Of a DNA stretch of 64,000 bases, positions 52,359 through 60,868 are shown piece after piece. Numbering within the stretch: the first letter of the stretch is position 1; each line of letters opens with the position of its first letter. The translations under genes were made by a program, and so were the position numbers. The notes under the pieces were generated by a model. The model ran no database searches and had not been told where the DNA came from. It saw nothing but the letters and a program-made list of their open reading frames with translations. Source of the DNA: NCEH01 sp040049195 (GTDB taxonomy: Bacteria; Pseudomonadota; Alphaproteobacteria; Rhizobiales; Xanthobacteraceae); assembly GCF_040049195.1 (NCBI RefSeq), contig NZ_JBDZDL010000003.1. One strand, written 5' to 3'.

Positions 52359-53765
52359 ATGTCCGCCGAATTCGACACCATGAGCGCCCTGGACCTGCGC
52401 CGCCGGATCGGCGCGCGCGAAATCTCTCCGGTCGATCTCACGCGGCGCGCGCTCGAGAAGGCGCAGGCCACCCAGGGCACGCTCAACGCCTTCTTCCTGC
52501 TGATGGAGGACGAGGCCATGGCCGCCGCCCGCGTCGCCGAGGATGCGGTGATGAAGGGAGCGCCGCTCGGCCTGCTGCACGGCCTGCCGTTCTCGGCCAA
52601 GGACCTGATGGCGGTGAAGGGACAGCGCTATGCCTCCGGCTCGCGCACCATGGCGGACAATGTCGCCCAGGTGGATGCGCCCGCCGTGGAGCGCGCCAAG
52701 GCGGCCGGCGGCATCCTCATCGGCAAGACCACCACCAGCGAATTCGGCTGCAAGCCGGTGGGCGACAGCCCGCTGACCGGCATCACCCGCCACCCCTGGA
52801 ACCTCGACAAGACGCCGGGCGGCTCCAGCGCCGGAGCGGCGGCATCGGTGGCCGCCGGCATCACGCCGTTCGCCCTCGGCACGGACGGCGGCGGCTCGGT
52901 GCGCATTCCCTGCGCCTTCACCGGGCTTGCCGGCATCAAGGGGCATTTCGGCCGGGTGCCGGTGTGGCCCACCTCGGCGACGCCCACCCTCGCCCATGTG
53001 GGGCCCATCGCGCGTTCGATGGAAGATGCGGCGCTGCTGTTCTCCGCCATCGCCGGGCCCGACCGGCGCGACCCCTTCGGCGTCGCCGGCCCGGTGCCGG
53101 ACGTGATGGGAGCGACCAAGGCTTCGGTGGCGGGCATGCGCGTCGCCTACAGCCCGACCCTCGGCTATGCCCGCCCCGCGCCGGAAGTGGTCGCGATCAC
53201 CGATCGCGCGGCCAAGACGTTCGAGGCGCTCGGCTGCGAGGTGGATCTGGTCGAAAGCGTCTTCGACACCGACCCGGCGGACCTCTGGACGGCGGAATTC
53301 TATGCCGGCGTCGGCATTCGCCTGCGCGCCTTCATGGAAAACCAGCGCGATTTGCTGGATCCGGCGGTGGCCGAGGTGCTCGCCCCCGCGCTCGCCCAGG
53401 AGATGCGCAGCTATTATGCCAGCGTGTTCGAGCGCTATGCTTTGCGCGAGAAGCTGCGCACCTTCTTCGAGCGCTACGACATCCTGATCTCGCCGGTGCT
53501 GCCCGTGACCTCGCTCGACGCCGGCAAGAACATTCCCGACAGCCTGCCGGACCGCAATCTCGTGTCCTGGGTGTTCTACACCTATCCCTTCAACCTCACC
53601 GGCCAGCCGGCCGGGGCGGTGTGCGCGGGGATCGCCGACGACGGCATGCCGGTGGGCCTGCAGATCGTCGCCCGCGCCTATTGCGAGGAGGACGTGGTGC
53701 GCGCCGCCTGCGCCTATGCCCGCACCCAGCCGGCCGGATACAACGTGCGGCCGTTCAACGCCTGA
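52359..53765 (+). CDS. Amidase signature family hydrolase
   Basis: A 468-residue amidase. The catalytic triad is in place: lysine in GLPFSAKDLMAVKG, cis-serine in GGSSAGAAASVAAGITPFAL, and nucleophile serine in TDGGGSVRIPCAFTGLAG. GGAGAG precedes ATG 52359, which is preferred over a TTG 18 bp upstream. Likely cleaves an amide formed from, or imported by, the system 3 module. Specificity is not predictable from sequence. Confidence 0.9.
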   Translation: MSAEFDTMSALDLRRRIGAREISPVDLTRRALEKAQATQGTLNAFFLLMEDEAMAAARVAEDAVMKGAPLGLLHGLPFSAKDLMAVKGQRYASGSRTMADNVAQVDAPAVERAKAAGGILIGKTTTSEFGCKPVGDSPLTGITRHPWNLDKTPGGSSAGAAASVAAGITPFALGTDGGGSVRIPCAFTGLAGIKGHFGRVPVWPTSATPTLAHVGPIARSMEDAALLFSAIAGPDRRDPFGVAGPVPDVMGATKASVAGMRVAYSPTLGYARPAPEVVAITDRAAKTFEALGCEVDLVESVFDTDPADLWTAEFYAGVGIRLRAFMENQRDLLDPAVAEVLAPALAQEMRSYYASVFERYALREKLRTFFERYDILISPVLPVTSLDAGKNIPDSLPDRNLVSWVFYTYPFNLTGQPAGAVCAGIADDGMPVGLQIVARAYCEEDVVRAACAYARTQPAGYNVRPFNA

Positions 53766-53974
53766 CGTCCACGGGCTGCCGGGGCCGGGCGGCGGCGCTG
53801 CGGGCCAGTCCTTTTGACTTGCGTCTGGTGCGTGCGTTCCATGCGCAGCGAAAGCTTTGGCATGGACGATCGTGCGACTTTTGCTTTGCAATATACTTAC
53901 CCAGCGTCATATATGCAATGCACACCGGGCGTTTGACACCGTCATCTGCCGTCCATACCCTTCCTGTATAATAA

Positions 53975-53991
53975 TGTAATTAAGAATTACA
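53975..53991. promoter_or_regulatory. Palindromic operator candidate before the exported FAH gene
   Basis: TGTAATTAAGAATTACA, a perfect palindrome with 7-bp arms and a 3-bp centre, 22 bp before the ATG at 54014. Upstream is TATAAT at 53968, without a matching -35 box. The whole 53890-53998 stretch is AT-rich against its surroundings. The cognate regulator is not identified. Confidence 0.45.
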
Positions 53992-54013
53992 TATAAATGC
54001 AGGGATGAACGCC

Positions 54014-55078
54014 ATGGACAAGACCCGCCGATCTTTCATCACCTCGATGGCGGCCGCGGCCGCCACCACCCCGCTGATCCTCTCCGCCAATGCGCAGACG
54101 GCCGCCAGCCCGCAGGCCCCGGCGGCCAAGCCCGCGTCCGCATCGGACGCCGACAGCGCCTTGAAGCTGCTGAGCTTCAAGCTCCAGAACGGGTCGCCGG
54201 CCCGCATCGGCGTCGCCCTCGCGGACGGAACCGTGGTGGACCTGGTGGCGGAAGCGGCACGGACCGGAAAGACATTATCCTTCGACCCGAGCGACATGGT
54301 CTCGCTGATCGCCGCCGGCGATGCGGGCCTCGTGGAGGTGCGCGAGCTGGTGCGCGGCGACGCCGCCGGCCGGTCGAAGGACACGGAAATCGTCTATCTC
54401 GCGCCCATCCCGGACCCGCGCCGCAACATCTATGCGGTGGGCTGGAATTATCTGGAGCATTTCGCCGAAGGTCAGGCCGTGCGCATGACCGACGTGAAAT
54501 ATCCCGAGCATCCGGTGTTCTTCACCAAGGGCACCCATTGCATCAACGGCCCCTATGATTCGATCCCGTTCGACCCCAAGGTCTCGACCATGATCGACTG
54601 GGAGGGCGAGCTGGCGGTGATCATCGGCAAGCACGGCCGCAATATTCCCGAGGCCGAAGCCATGGATTACGTGTTCGGCTATTCGGTGATCAACGACACC
54701 ACCGCCCGCGATGTGCAGAACGCGCGCCACGGCGGGCAATGGTTCAAGGGCAAGAGCCTAGACGGGCACGGCCCCATGGGCCCCTGGATCGTCACCAAGG
54801 GCGCGTTCGATCAGAACGACCTGCACCTGGTGACGCGGGTCAACGGGGTGGTGAAGCAGGACGCCAATACGGGCCAGATGTATTTCAAGGTGCCGCGCAT
54901 CATCGCCGAACTCTCCCTCGGCCTCACCCTGGAGCCCGGCGACATCATCGCCAGCGGCACGCCTCCAGGCGTCGGCTTTGCGCGCAAGCCGCAGGAATTC
55001 ATGAAGCCGGGCGACATCATGGAAACCGAGATTTCCGGCATCGGCATCATCCGCAACGAGATCAAGGCGGTCAGCTGA
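54014..55078 (+). CDS. Exported fumarylacetoacetate-hydrolase-fold protein with Tat signal
   Basis: A 354-residue FAH-family protein. The first ~35 residues are a twin-arginine signal (MDKTRRSFITSMAAAAATTP, then SANAQ), unusual because FAH enzymes are normally cytoplasmic. The catalytic domain has IYAVGWNYLEHFAEG, metal ligands in DWEGELAVIIG, GYSVINDTTARDVQ and IIASGTPPGVGFARKP. ATG 54014 is chosen: AGGG sits 9 bp before it, but directly abuts the alternative ATG 54005. Possibly hydrolyses or decarboxylates a diketo or oxo acid in the periplasm. Confidence 0.87.
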   Translation: MDKTRRSFITSMAAAAATTPLILSANAQTAASPQAPAAKPASASDADSALKLLSFKLQNGSPARIGVALADGTVVDLVAEAARTGKTLSFDPSDMVSLIAAGDAGLVEVRELVRGDAAGRSKDTEIVYLAPIPDPRRNIYAVGWNYLEHFAEGQAVRMTDVKYPEHPVFFTKGTHCINGPYDSIPFDPKVSTMIDWEGELAVIIGKHGRNIPEAEAMDYVFGYSVINDTTARDVQNARHGGQWFKGKSLDGHGPMGPWIVTKGAFDQNDLHLVTRVNGVVKQDANTGQMYFKVPRIIAELSLGLTLEPGDIIASGTPPGVGFARKPQEFMKPGDIMETEISGIGIIRNEIKAVS

Positions 55079-55092
55079 CGCGGGCGGGAGAA

Positions 55093-55117
55093 CGCCCTCC
55101 CTGCGCGGGGAGGGGCG
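55093..55117. terminator. Hairpin between convergent FAH and VOC genes
   Basis: CGCCCTCCC, loop TGCGC, GGGGAGGGGCG, with one bulged base. It sits in the 54-bp gap between genes ending at 55078 and 55133 and is a plausible two-way terminator. Confidence 0.45.
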
Positions 55118-55132
55118 CCGCCGGAGTGGCTG

Positions 55133-55549
55133 TCAGAGGCCGGGCGCAGCCCCGGCCTCATCCTCCCAGCGCACGGAAATCTCGATCAGATTGGCATCGG
55201 GATCGCGGATATAGACCGAGCGCAGCGGCATGGTGGCGCCGATGCGGCGCACGGGGCCGGCGGCGATGGGCACCTGGCACGCCGCGAGATGGGCGATCAC
55301 CTCTTCCAGCGGCACCGCCGAAAGCAGGCACAGATCCACCGAACCGGGCGTCGGCTGGGCGGCGACGGCGACGATATCCTGCTTCGACCGGCCGTCCTGC
55401 AGGTTGAATTTCTGCGCGCCGAACGCGAGCGCGATCCGGTTCTCGCCAAACACCTCTTTGCGCATGCCGAGGACGCGCGTGTAGAAATCCACGGTGGCTT
55501 CGATGTCCGCCACGGTCAGCACGATATGGTCGATGGATGCGATCTGCAC
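55133..55549 (-). CDS. VOC family (glyoxalase/dioxygenase-fold) protein
   Basis: A 138-residue vicinal-oxygen-chelate protein. The first βαβββ unit is IDHIVLTVADIEATVDFYTR, with metal-ligand histidine in DHIV. The second ends YIRDPDANLIEISVRW, where the final glutamate would bind metal. Resembles small glyoxalase or virulence-protein types. Specific reaction unknown. Confidence 0.85.
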   Translation of the reverse strand: MQIASIDHIVLTVADIEATVDFYTRVLGMRKEVFGENRIALAFGAQKFNLQDGRSKQDIVAVAAQPTPGSVDLCLLSAVPLEEVIAHLAACQVPIAAGPVRRIGATMPLRSVYIRDPDANLIEISVRWEDEAGAAPGL

Positions 55550-55647
55550 GCCTTGTCTCCGGCAAGTCAGTTACGGCCCCGGAAGGTAGAGCAAGCCGGC
55601 CCTGGCCGCCAGCGCGGCGCCCCAGTTCGGCGCCCCAGTTCGGCGCC

Positions 55648-56430
55648 TTAGCGCCTGCGGCTGGGCGCGCGGCCGCTGATGGAGCGAACGAGGCCGGTTT
55701 TCACGCTCGCCACATGCTCGCGCATCAGCATTTCCGCGCGATAGGCATCGCGCAGCAGAATGGCGTCGTAGATGCGGTGATGGTCTTCGTGCCGGCGGCG
55801 CACTTCGAGATATTCGAACGACACCACGTTGCGGTGGGAGGATTGCGGCACGCTCTGGCACATGCGGATCATGTCGCCCAGCATCCGGCAGCGCGAGGCG
55901 GCGTGGATGGTGTCGTGGAAGGCGAAATTGACCGCGCCATAGCCGATCCGGTCGGATTCCTCCAATTCCTCCTTGGCGAGAATGGCGTCGCCATCGGCGA
56001 GCGCGCCCTCGATCACCGCCCGCTCCGCGTCGCTCAGGCCGCGCTCGGCGGCGAGCCGGGCCGCCAGCGATTCCAGCATGGTGCGGATCTCATAGGCGTC
56101 GACGATCTCGGAGGTGAGGAAGCGGCGCACCGAATAGCCGCGGTTCGGCGCATATTCCAGCAGCCCCTCGCTGGCCAGGGATTGCAGCGCCGAGCGCACC
56201 GGCGTGCGCGACACGCCGAGCCGCTCGCTGAGGCGCACCTCGTGCAGCCGCGCGCCCGGCTCGAAATCGCCCGAGAGAATCGAGGCGCGAATCCGGTCGG
56301 CCACTGAGAGCGAGCGGGTGGGCGCGCGTTCCCCATCCCCGCCGTCGGCAGAAAGGTCCGGGGCAGAATCGCTGAGCGCGTCGGAAACGGTCGCTGACAT
56401 GCCGGGTGGTCGCTCCTTTTGATCAGCCAT
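55648..56430 (-). CDS. GntR family regulator (FCD) of the aldolase/HAAT system 4 module
   Basis: About 260 residues; starts at 56463, 56430 or 56400 are all possible, and AAAAGGAG lies 12 bp before the last. Winged helix: VADRIRASILSGDFEPGARL and LSERLGVSRTPVRSALQSLA. FCD domain with FAFHDTIHAASRCRMLGDMI and an HEDHHRIYDAI-type ligand segment. Divergent from the aldolase gene at 56769, with two FadR-like palindromes between them. Confidence 0.85.
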   Translation of the reverse strand: MADQKERPPGMSATVSDALSDSAPDLSADGGDGERAPTRSLSVADRIRASILSGDFEPGARLHEVRLSERLGVSRTPVRSALQSLASEGLLEYAPNRGYSVRRFLTSEIVDAYEIRTMLESLAARLAAERGLSDAERAVIEGALADGDAILAKEELEESDRIGYGAVNFAFHDTIHAASRCRMLGDMIRMCQSVPQSSHRNVVSFEYLEVRRRHEDHHRIYDAILLRDAYRAEMLMREHVASVKTGLVRSISGRAPSRRR

Positions 56431-56577
56431 AGCCGCCATACCCGAACCCGTCCAGGGATACAATCCAGCCCCACCGCGAAGCCGGCCTCCGGAGCGGAAC
56501 CTGCCCCAGCTAGGACCGGGAATTAAACGACTTCAAGCCTATAATGGTGGCAGAACCGGGTGAATTTTTGAGCAGAA

Positions 56578-56589
56578 ATTGTATACATT
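56578..56589. promoter_or_regulatory. GntR (FCD) operator candidate A
   Basis: ATTGTATACATT, matching the TTGTATAC core common among FCD-type GntR sites. Lies between gntR and the aldolase gene; its partner B is centred 31 bp away, about three helical turns. Confidence 0.5.
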
Positions 56590-56608
56590 AATTATTGACG
56601 GTGCGGAG

Positions 56609-56620
56609 ATTGTACGCAAT
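56609..56620. promoter_or_regulatory. GntR (FCD) operator candidate B
   Basis: ATTGTACGCAAT, a 12-bp palindrome with 5-bp arms (ATTG(T)/(G)CAAT type) and the same ATTGTA-start as site A. A TTGACG hexamer at 56595 lies between the two sites and could be a -35 element. Confidence 0.5.
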
Positions 56621-56768
56621 TTTTGCGTCTCCAGATCGCGCCAGGAAGGACTTCCGGCTCCATGTCCGTCCCCTTTGCCACCGCAGGATCGCCGGCGCCC
56701 CATCGGCGCGCATCGCGCGCGCTGCCGGGCCGGGACGGCGTGTGTCTGCGCTTCGGTGGGGACGTCGC

Positions 56769-57467
56769 ATGAGGGTTCGCGTCAGCCTTCCACGCACCAA
56801 GGCGACGATCCTCGCGGGCCGGCCGATCCTGGCCGCGAATCCCGGCGGGGTCTCCCTGCCGGCCGTCGAGGCGTTGGCCGCCTGCGGCGCCGACTGCCTG
56901 TTCATCGATTGCGAGCGCACGGCGGTTTCGGTGGAAAGCGTGCCCATGCTCGCCCGCGCCGCCCAGGCCTGCGGCATGAGCGCGGTGGTGCGCTCTCCCT
57001 CCAAGGACCCCGCGATCCTCACCCGCTATTTCGATTGCGGCATCGACGGGCTCGTCCTGCCCCAGGTCGAAAGCGTGGAAGCCTGCGTGATGCTCCATGA
57101 GACGGCGCGCGCCGCCACCCGCGGGCGGGAAGCCGATCTCATGCTGATCGTCCAGATCGAGAGCGTCGAAGGCCACGCGAAGCTCGACGCCATCGCCGCC
57201 GTCCCCGGCATCGACCTGATCCTGGTGGGGCCCAACGACCTCGCCCATTCCATGGGGTTCCTCGGCGATACCAACCATCCCGAGCTGATCGCGGCGGTGG
57301 ACGACATCACCTTGCGCCTCGCCGCCGCCGGCCGCGCCTTCGGCTTGCCCGTCACCGGGCACACCACCGCCCACTGGGTCGGGCGCGGCGCCACGTTCCT
57401 CTATGCGACGCTGGAAACCCTGCTGCGCCCCGGCGTGGTCGCCATCCGGCAGGCGGCCGTCGCATGA
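56769..57467 (+). CDS. HpcH/HpaI family aldolase
   Basis: A 232-residue pyruvate-dependent class II aldolase of the HpcH/HpaI (HpaI-like) family. FIDCERTAVSVESVPMLARA replaces the usual D-x-E-H-G metal-loop region. PQVESVEACVMLHET and IVQIESVEGHAKLDAIAAVP supply the conserved glutamates, and DLILVGPNDLAHSMGFLGD is the C-terminal motif. Probably cleaves a 4-hydroxy-2-oxo acid to pyruvate and an aldehyde. ATG 56769 fits homology; the 338-bp divergent region upstream holds the GntR sites. Confidence 0.83.
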   Translation: MRVRVSLPRTKATILAGRPILAANPGGVSLPAVEALAACGADCLFIDCERTAVSVESVPMLARAAQACGMSAVVRSPSKDPAILTRYFDCGIDGLVLPQVESVEACVMLHETARAATRGREADLMLIVQIESVEGHAKLDAIAAVPGIDLILVGPNDLAHSMGFLGDTNHPELIAAVDDITLRLAAAGRAFGLPVTGHTTAHWVGRGATFLYATLETLLRPGVVAIRQAAVA

Positions 57468-57513
57468 GACACCGGCCTTTTTCCCGCATCGCTGAATTTC
57501 GCGGAGAGTTTCG

Positions 57514-58395
57514 ATGACCATGCTGCCACGCGAGCGCGCGCCCTATTCCGCCATTGTCGACCGCCCGCCGCTCAAGCTCCCCGGCACGGCGCGCGTGGTG
57601 CTGTGGACCATCGTGAATTTCGAAGTGTGGGACATCGCCCGCCCCATGGCGCGCCAGGTTCTGCCCGCGCCCACCGGCCAGGTCCTGCTGCCCGACGTGC
57701 CCAACTGGAGCTGGCACGAATACGGCATGCGCGTCGGCGCCTGGCGCTTCTTCAAGCTGTACGAGAAGCTCGGCATCCGCCCCACGCTCTCCATCAATGC
57801 CCGCGTCACCGAGGATTATGAGCGCGTGGCCGCCCAGGCGCGCGACGCCGGGTGGGAATTCATGGGCCACGCCTATGACCAGGGGCCGATCCACAAGCAG
57901 GAAGATCAGCGCGGCATGATCTTCCGCTCCATGGACATCCTGGAGAAATTCACCGGCACGCGCCCCAAGGGCTGGCTGGGACCGGGCCTGACGCAGACCC
58001 TGGAAACCCCGGAAAACCTCGCCGAGGCCGGCGTCAAATATATCGGCGACTGGGTGTGGGACGACGAGCCCTGCGACATCACCACCGCCAAGGGCCCGCT
58101 GGTGACGCTGCCCTATACGGTGGAGCACAACGACATTCCCATGATGGCGGTGGCCCATCATGAATCGCCTTATTGGGTGCAGCGCTTCAAGGACAGCCTC
58201 GACCGCCTGCATGCCGAGGGCGAGGAGCGCGCCAAGGTGCTCGCGGTGGCGATCCACCCCTACATCTCCGGCCAGCCGCACCGCATCAAGTATCTGGAAC
58301 AGATCTACGAATATGCCGCCAGCCTCGGCGACGTGCTGTTCTGGAACGGCGCGGAAATTCTGGATTGGTATCAGGGCACGAAGGCAAAGGCGTGA
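57514..58395 (+). CDS. Polysaccharide-deacetylase/allantoinase (PuuE)-like hydrolase 1
   Basis: A 293-residue NodB-fold protein. Segments: LPGTARVVLWTIVNFEVWDI (in place of the usual TFDDG metal motif), VPNWSWHEYGMRVGAWRFFK, WEFMGHAYDQGP and RPKGWLGPGLTQTLETPENL, then AIHPYISGQPHRIKYLEQIY. The changed metal motif matches PuuE-type allantoinases more than chitin deacetylases. Likely hydrolyses a C-N bond in a ring or amide. GGAGAG precedes ATG 57514. A diverged paralogue lies two genes downstream. Confidence 0.82.
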   Translation: MTMLPRERAPYSAIVDRPPLKLPGTARVVLWTIVNFEVWDIARPMARQVLPAPTGQVLLPDVPNWSWHEYGMRVGAWRFFKLYEKLGIRPTLSINARVTEDYERVAAQARDAGWEFMGHAYDQGPIHKQEDQRGMIFRSMDILEKFTGTRPKGWLGPGLTQTLETPENLAEAGVKYIGDWVWDDEPCDITTAKGPLVTLPYTVEHNDIPMMAVAHHESPYWVQRFKDSLDRLHAEGEERAKVLAVAIHPYISGQPHRIKYLEQIYEYAASLGDVLFWNGAEILDWYQGTKAKA

Positions 58396-58403
58396 GCGCA
58401 TCC

Positions 58404-59111
58404 ATGAGCACCGCCTTCGCCGTTCCCGTCCCCGAGATCGTCGCGCTGCCCGTGGTGGGCAGCGCGGCGCGCTTCCCGGTGCGCCGCGTCTATTGCGTCG
58501 GCCGCAATTATCTCGCCCATATCCGCGAGATGAAGGAAGCGGAAGACGAGCGCGACCCGCCGTTCTTCTTCCAGAAGCCGCGCGACAGCATCGTCGCGGA
58601 CGGCGCCACCATCCCCTATCCGGCGGATACCAGCGATTTCCAATATGAGATCGAGCTGGTGGTGGCCATCGGCGCCACCGCCCGCAACATCGCCGTCGAA
58701 CAGGCGCAGGACGCCATCTTCGGCTACGGCATCGGCATCGACCTCACCCGCCGCGACCGCCAGCGCGACTGCCGCGACAAGCGCCTGCCGTGGGAAGCGG
58801 GCAAGGCGTTCGATCTTTCCGCCCCGTGCGGCCCGCTCTATCCCGCCGGCACCGGCGGCGACCCGGCCCACGGCGCCATCACGCTCAGCGTCAACGGCGT
58901 CGAGCACCAGCGCGGCGATCTTGCCCAGATGATCTGGAACGTGCCGGAAATCGTCGCCAACCTCTCGCGCTCCTATCGCCTGGAGCCGGGCGACCTCATC
59001 ATGACCGGAACCCCGGCCGGTGTCGGCGCGGTGCAGCCGGGAGACCGCATCGTCGGCGCCATCGCGGGGTTCGGCACGCTGACGCTGACCATCGGCGCAC
59101 CGGAGGCCTGA
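58404..59111 (+). CDS. FAH-family acylpyruvate/fumarylpyruvate hydrolase
   Basis: A 235-residue cytoplasmic FAH enzyme: YCVGRNYLAHIREMKEAED, PFFFQKPRDSIVADGATIPY, metal ligands in FQYEIELVVAIGA, GIGIDLTRRDRQ and LIMTGTPAGVGAVQPGD. Resembles fumarylpyruvate hydrolase and 2-oxo-hept-diene-dioate isomerase types. A GTG at 58392 overlapping the previous stop (GTGA) is an alternative start. Placed between two deacetylase-like paralogues, so it probably processes their product. Confidence 0.87.
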   Translation: MSTAFAVPVPEIVALPVVGSAARFPVRRVYCVGRNYLAHIREMKEAEDERDPPFFFQKPRDSIVADGATIPYPADTSDFQYEIELVVAIGATARNIAVEQAQDAIFGYGIGIDLTRRDRQRDCRDKRLPWEAGKAFDLSAPCGPLYPAGTGGDPAHGAITLSVNGVEHQRGDLAQMIWNVPEIVANLSRSYRLEPGDLIMTGTPAGVGAVQPGDRIVGAIAGFGTLTLTIGAPEA

Positions 59112-59114
59112 GAC

Positions 59115-60011
59115 ATGCTGCCCACCGAACGCATCGCCTTTTCGCCGATCTCCCGCCGGCCCAAGCTGACGCTGCCGGGCGGCGCCCGCATGGCGGTGTG
59201 GGTGATCGTCAATATCGAGGAATGGAACCCGCGCGAGACCATGCCGCGCACCGTCCTCACCCCGCCGGCCGGCGGCTCGCCCACGCCCGACATTCCGAAC
59301 TGGGCCTGGCACGAATACGGCAACCGCGTCGGCTTTTGGCGCATGCTGGAAGTCTTCGACGAGTTCGCCCTGCCGGCCGTGCTGGCCATCAACGGCTCGG
59401 CCATCTCCAGCTACGCGCCGATCGCGGAAGCGGCGCTCGAGCGCGAATGGGAATTCATGGGCCACGGCTTCTCGCAGAAGAACATGCAGAAGGTGCCCGA
59501 CGAGCGCGAGGACATCGCCAAGACCACGCAGGCGATCGAAGCCTTCACCGGCAAGCGCCCGCGCGGCTGGCTGGGGCCAGGCCTGACCGAGACCTGGGAA
59601 ACCCCCGACATCCTGGTGGAACAGGGCTATGACTACGTCTGCGACTGGGTTTTGGACGACCAGCCGGTGGTGCTGAAGACCCGCACCTCCCCCATCGTCA
59701 ATATTCCCTACACCCAGGAATGCAACGACGTGGCGATGATGCTGATCCAGCATCACAAGGCGAGCGAATATTACGACCGCGCCATCGACCAGTTCGAGCA
59801 GATCCACCACGACAGCCGCGACAGCGCGCGCATCATGGCCCTGGTGGTGCATCCCTACATCATGGGCGCGCCGCACCGGCTGAAGCATTTCCGCAAGATC
59901 TTCGAGACCATGAAGGCGAAGGACGACATCGCCTTCATGACCGGAGAACAGATCTACGACTGGTATCTCGGCCAGCGGCCCGACGCCCTCACCGAGGCGG
60001 CTGCGGGATGA
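59115..60011 (+). CDS. Polysaccharide-deacetylase/allantoinase (PuuE)-like hydrolase 2
   Basis: A 298-residue paralogue of the gene at 57514. It has LPGGARMAVWVIVNIEEWNP, IPNWAWHEYGNRVGFWRMLE, WEFMGHGFSQKN, RPRGWLGPGLTETWETPDIL and VVHPYIMGAPHRLKHFRKIF. Active-site differences (GHGFSQ against GHAYDQ) suggest different substrates or successive steps. GGAGG precedes ATG 59115. Overlaps the LivH gene by 4 bp, linking it tightly to HAAT system 4. Confidence 0.83.
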   Translation: MLPTERIAFSPISRRPKLTLPGGARMAVWVIVNIEEWNPRETMPRTVLTPPAGGSPTPDIPNWAWHEYGNRVGFWRMLEVFDEFALPAVLAINGSAISSYAPIAEAALEREWEFMGHGFSQKNMQKVPDEREDIAKTTQAIEAFTGKRPRGWLGPGLTETWETPDILVEQGYDYVCDWVLDDQPVVLKTRTSPIVNIPYTQECNDVAMMLIQHHKASEYYDRAIDQFEQIHHDSRDSARIMALVVHPYIMGAPHRLKHFRKIFETMKAKDDIAFMTGEQIYDWYLGQRPDALTEAAAG

Positions 60012-60868
60012 CCGGCCTCAACGCCTTCCAGCTGCTCAACGGGCTCACGTTCGCGGCCCTGCTGTTCATCGTGGCCTCGGGCTTCACGCTGATCTTCGGC
60101 CTGCTGCGGATCGTGAACCTCGCCCATGGCGCGCTGTATCTGCTGGGCGGCTATGCGGGCTATGCGGCGGCGAGCGCCACCGGCAACTTCTTCCTCGGCA
60201 TCCTCGCCGCCATGGCCGCGGTGGCGGTGACCGGGCTGGTGCTCGACCAAGGGCTGCTGCGCTTCGTGCGCGGATACGAACTGCGCCAGGTGCTGCTGAC
60301 GCTGGGCGTCGCCTTCATCCTGAACGACATGACCCTGGTGATCTTCGGCGGCGACACCTACACCGTCCCGGCGCCGGAATTCCTGCGCGGGGCGGTGCGC
60401 TTCGCCGGGCTGTTCTATCCCAAATACCGCCTGTTCGTGCTGGCGCTGGGCATCCTCATCTTCGTCGCGCTCTGGCTGCTGCTCAACAAGACCCGGCTCG
60501 GCGCCCTGATCCGCGCCGGCGTGGACGACCCCGAAACCATCGAGGCGATGGGCATCAACATTCGCCGCATCTTTCTTCTGACCTTCATGCTGGGGGCGGC
60601 GCTGGCCGGGCTCGGCGGGGCGGTGGGCGGCGCCTTTCTCACCCTCTATCCGAGCGCGGACGCGGAGATCCTGGTGTTCTCGCTGGCGGTGGTGATCATC
60701 GGCGGGCGCGGCAGCCTCATTGGCGCCGCGGTGGGCGCGCTGATCGTCGGCCTGCTGAATACGGTGGGACAAGTCATGTTCCCGGAATTCGCTTATTTCG
60801 TCATCTTCGGCCCCATGGCGGCGATCCTCGCCTTCCGCCCGCTTGGCCTGTTCGGAAAGGCGGCGTGA
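60008..60868 (+). CDS. HAAT system 4 permease (LivH type)
   Basis: A 286-residue membrane protein with FAALLFIVASGFTLIFGLLR and IVNLAHGALYLLGGYAGYAA, about eight helices and a C-terminal FRPLGLFGKAA. Coupled by 4-bp ATGA overlap to the upstream hydrolase and by a 1-bp overlap to the next permease. Confidence 0.9.
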   Translation: MTGLNAFQLLNGLTFAALLFIVASGFTLIFGLLRIVNLAHGALYLLGGYAGYAAASATGNFFLGILAAMAAVAVTGLVLDQGLLRFVRGYELRQVLLTLGVAFILNDMTLVIFGGDTYTVPAPEFLRGAVRFAGLFYPKYRLFVLALGILIFVALWLLLNKTRLGALIRAGVDDPETIEAMGINIRRIFLLTFMLGAALAGLGGAVGGAFLTLYPSADAEILVFSLAVVIIGGRGSLIGAAVGALIVGLLNTVGQVMFPEFAYFVIFGPMAAILAFRPLGLFGKAA

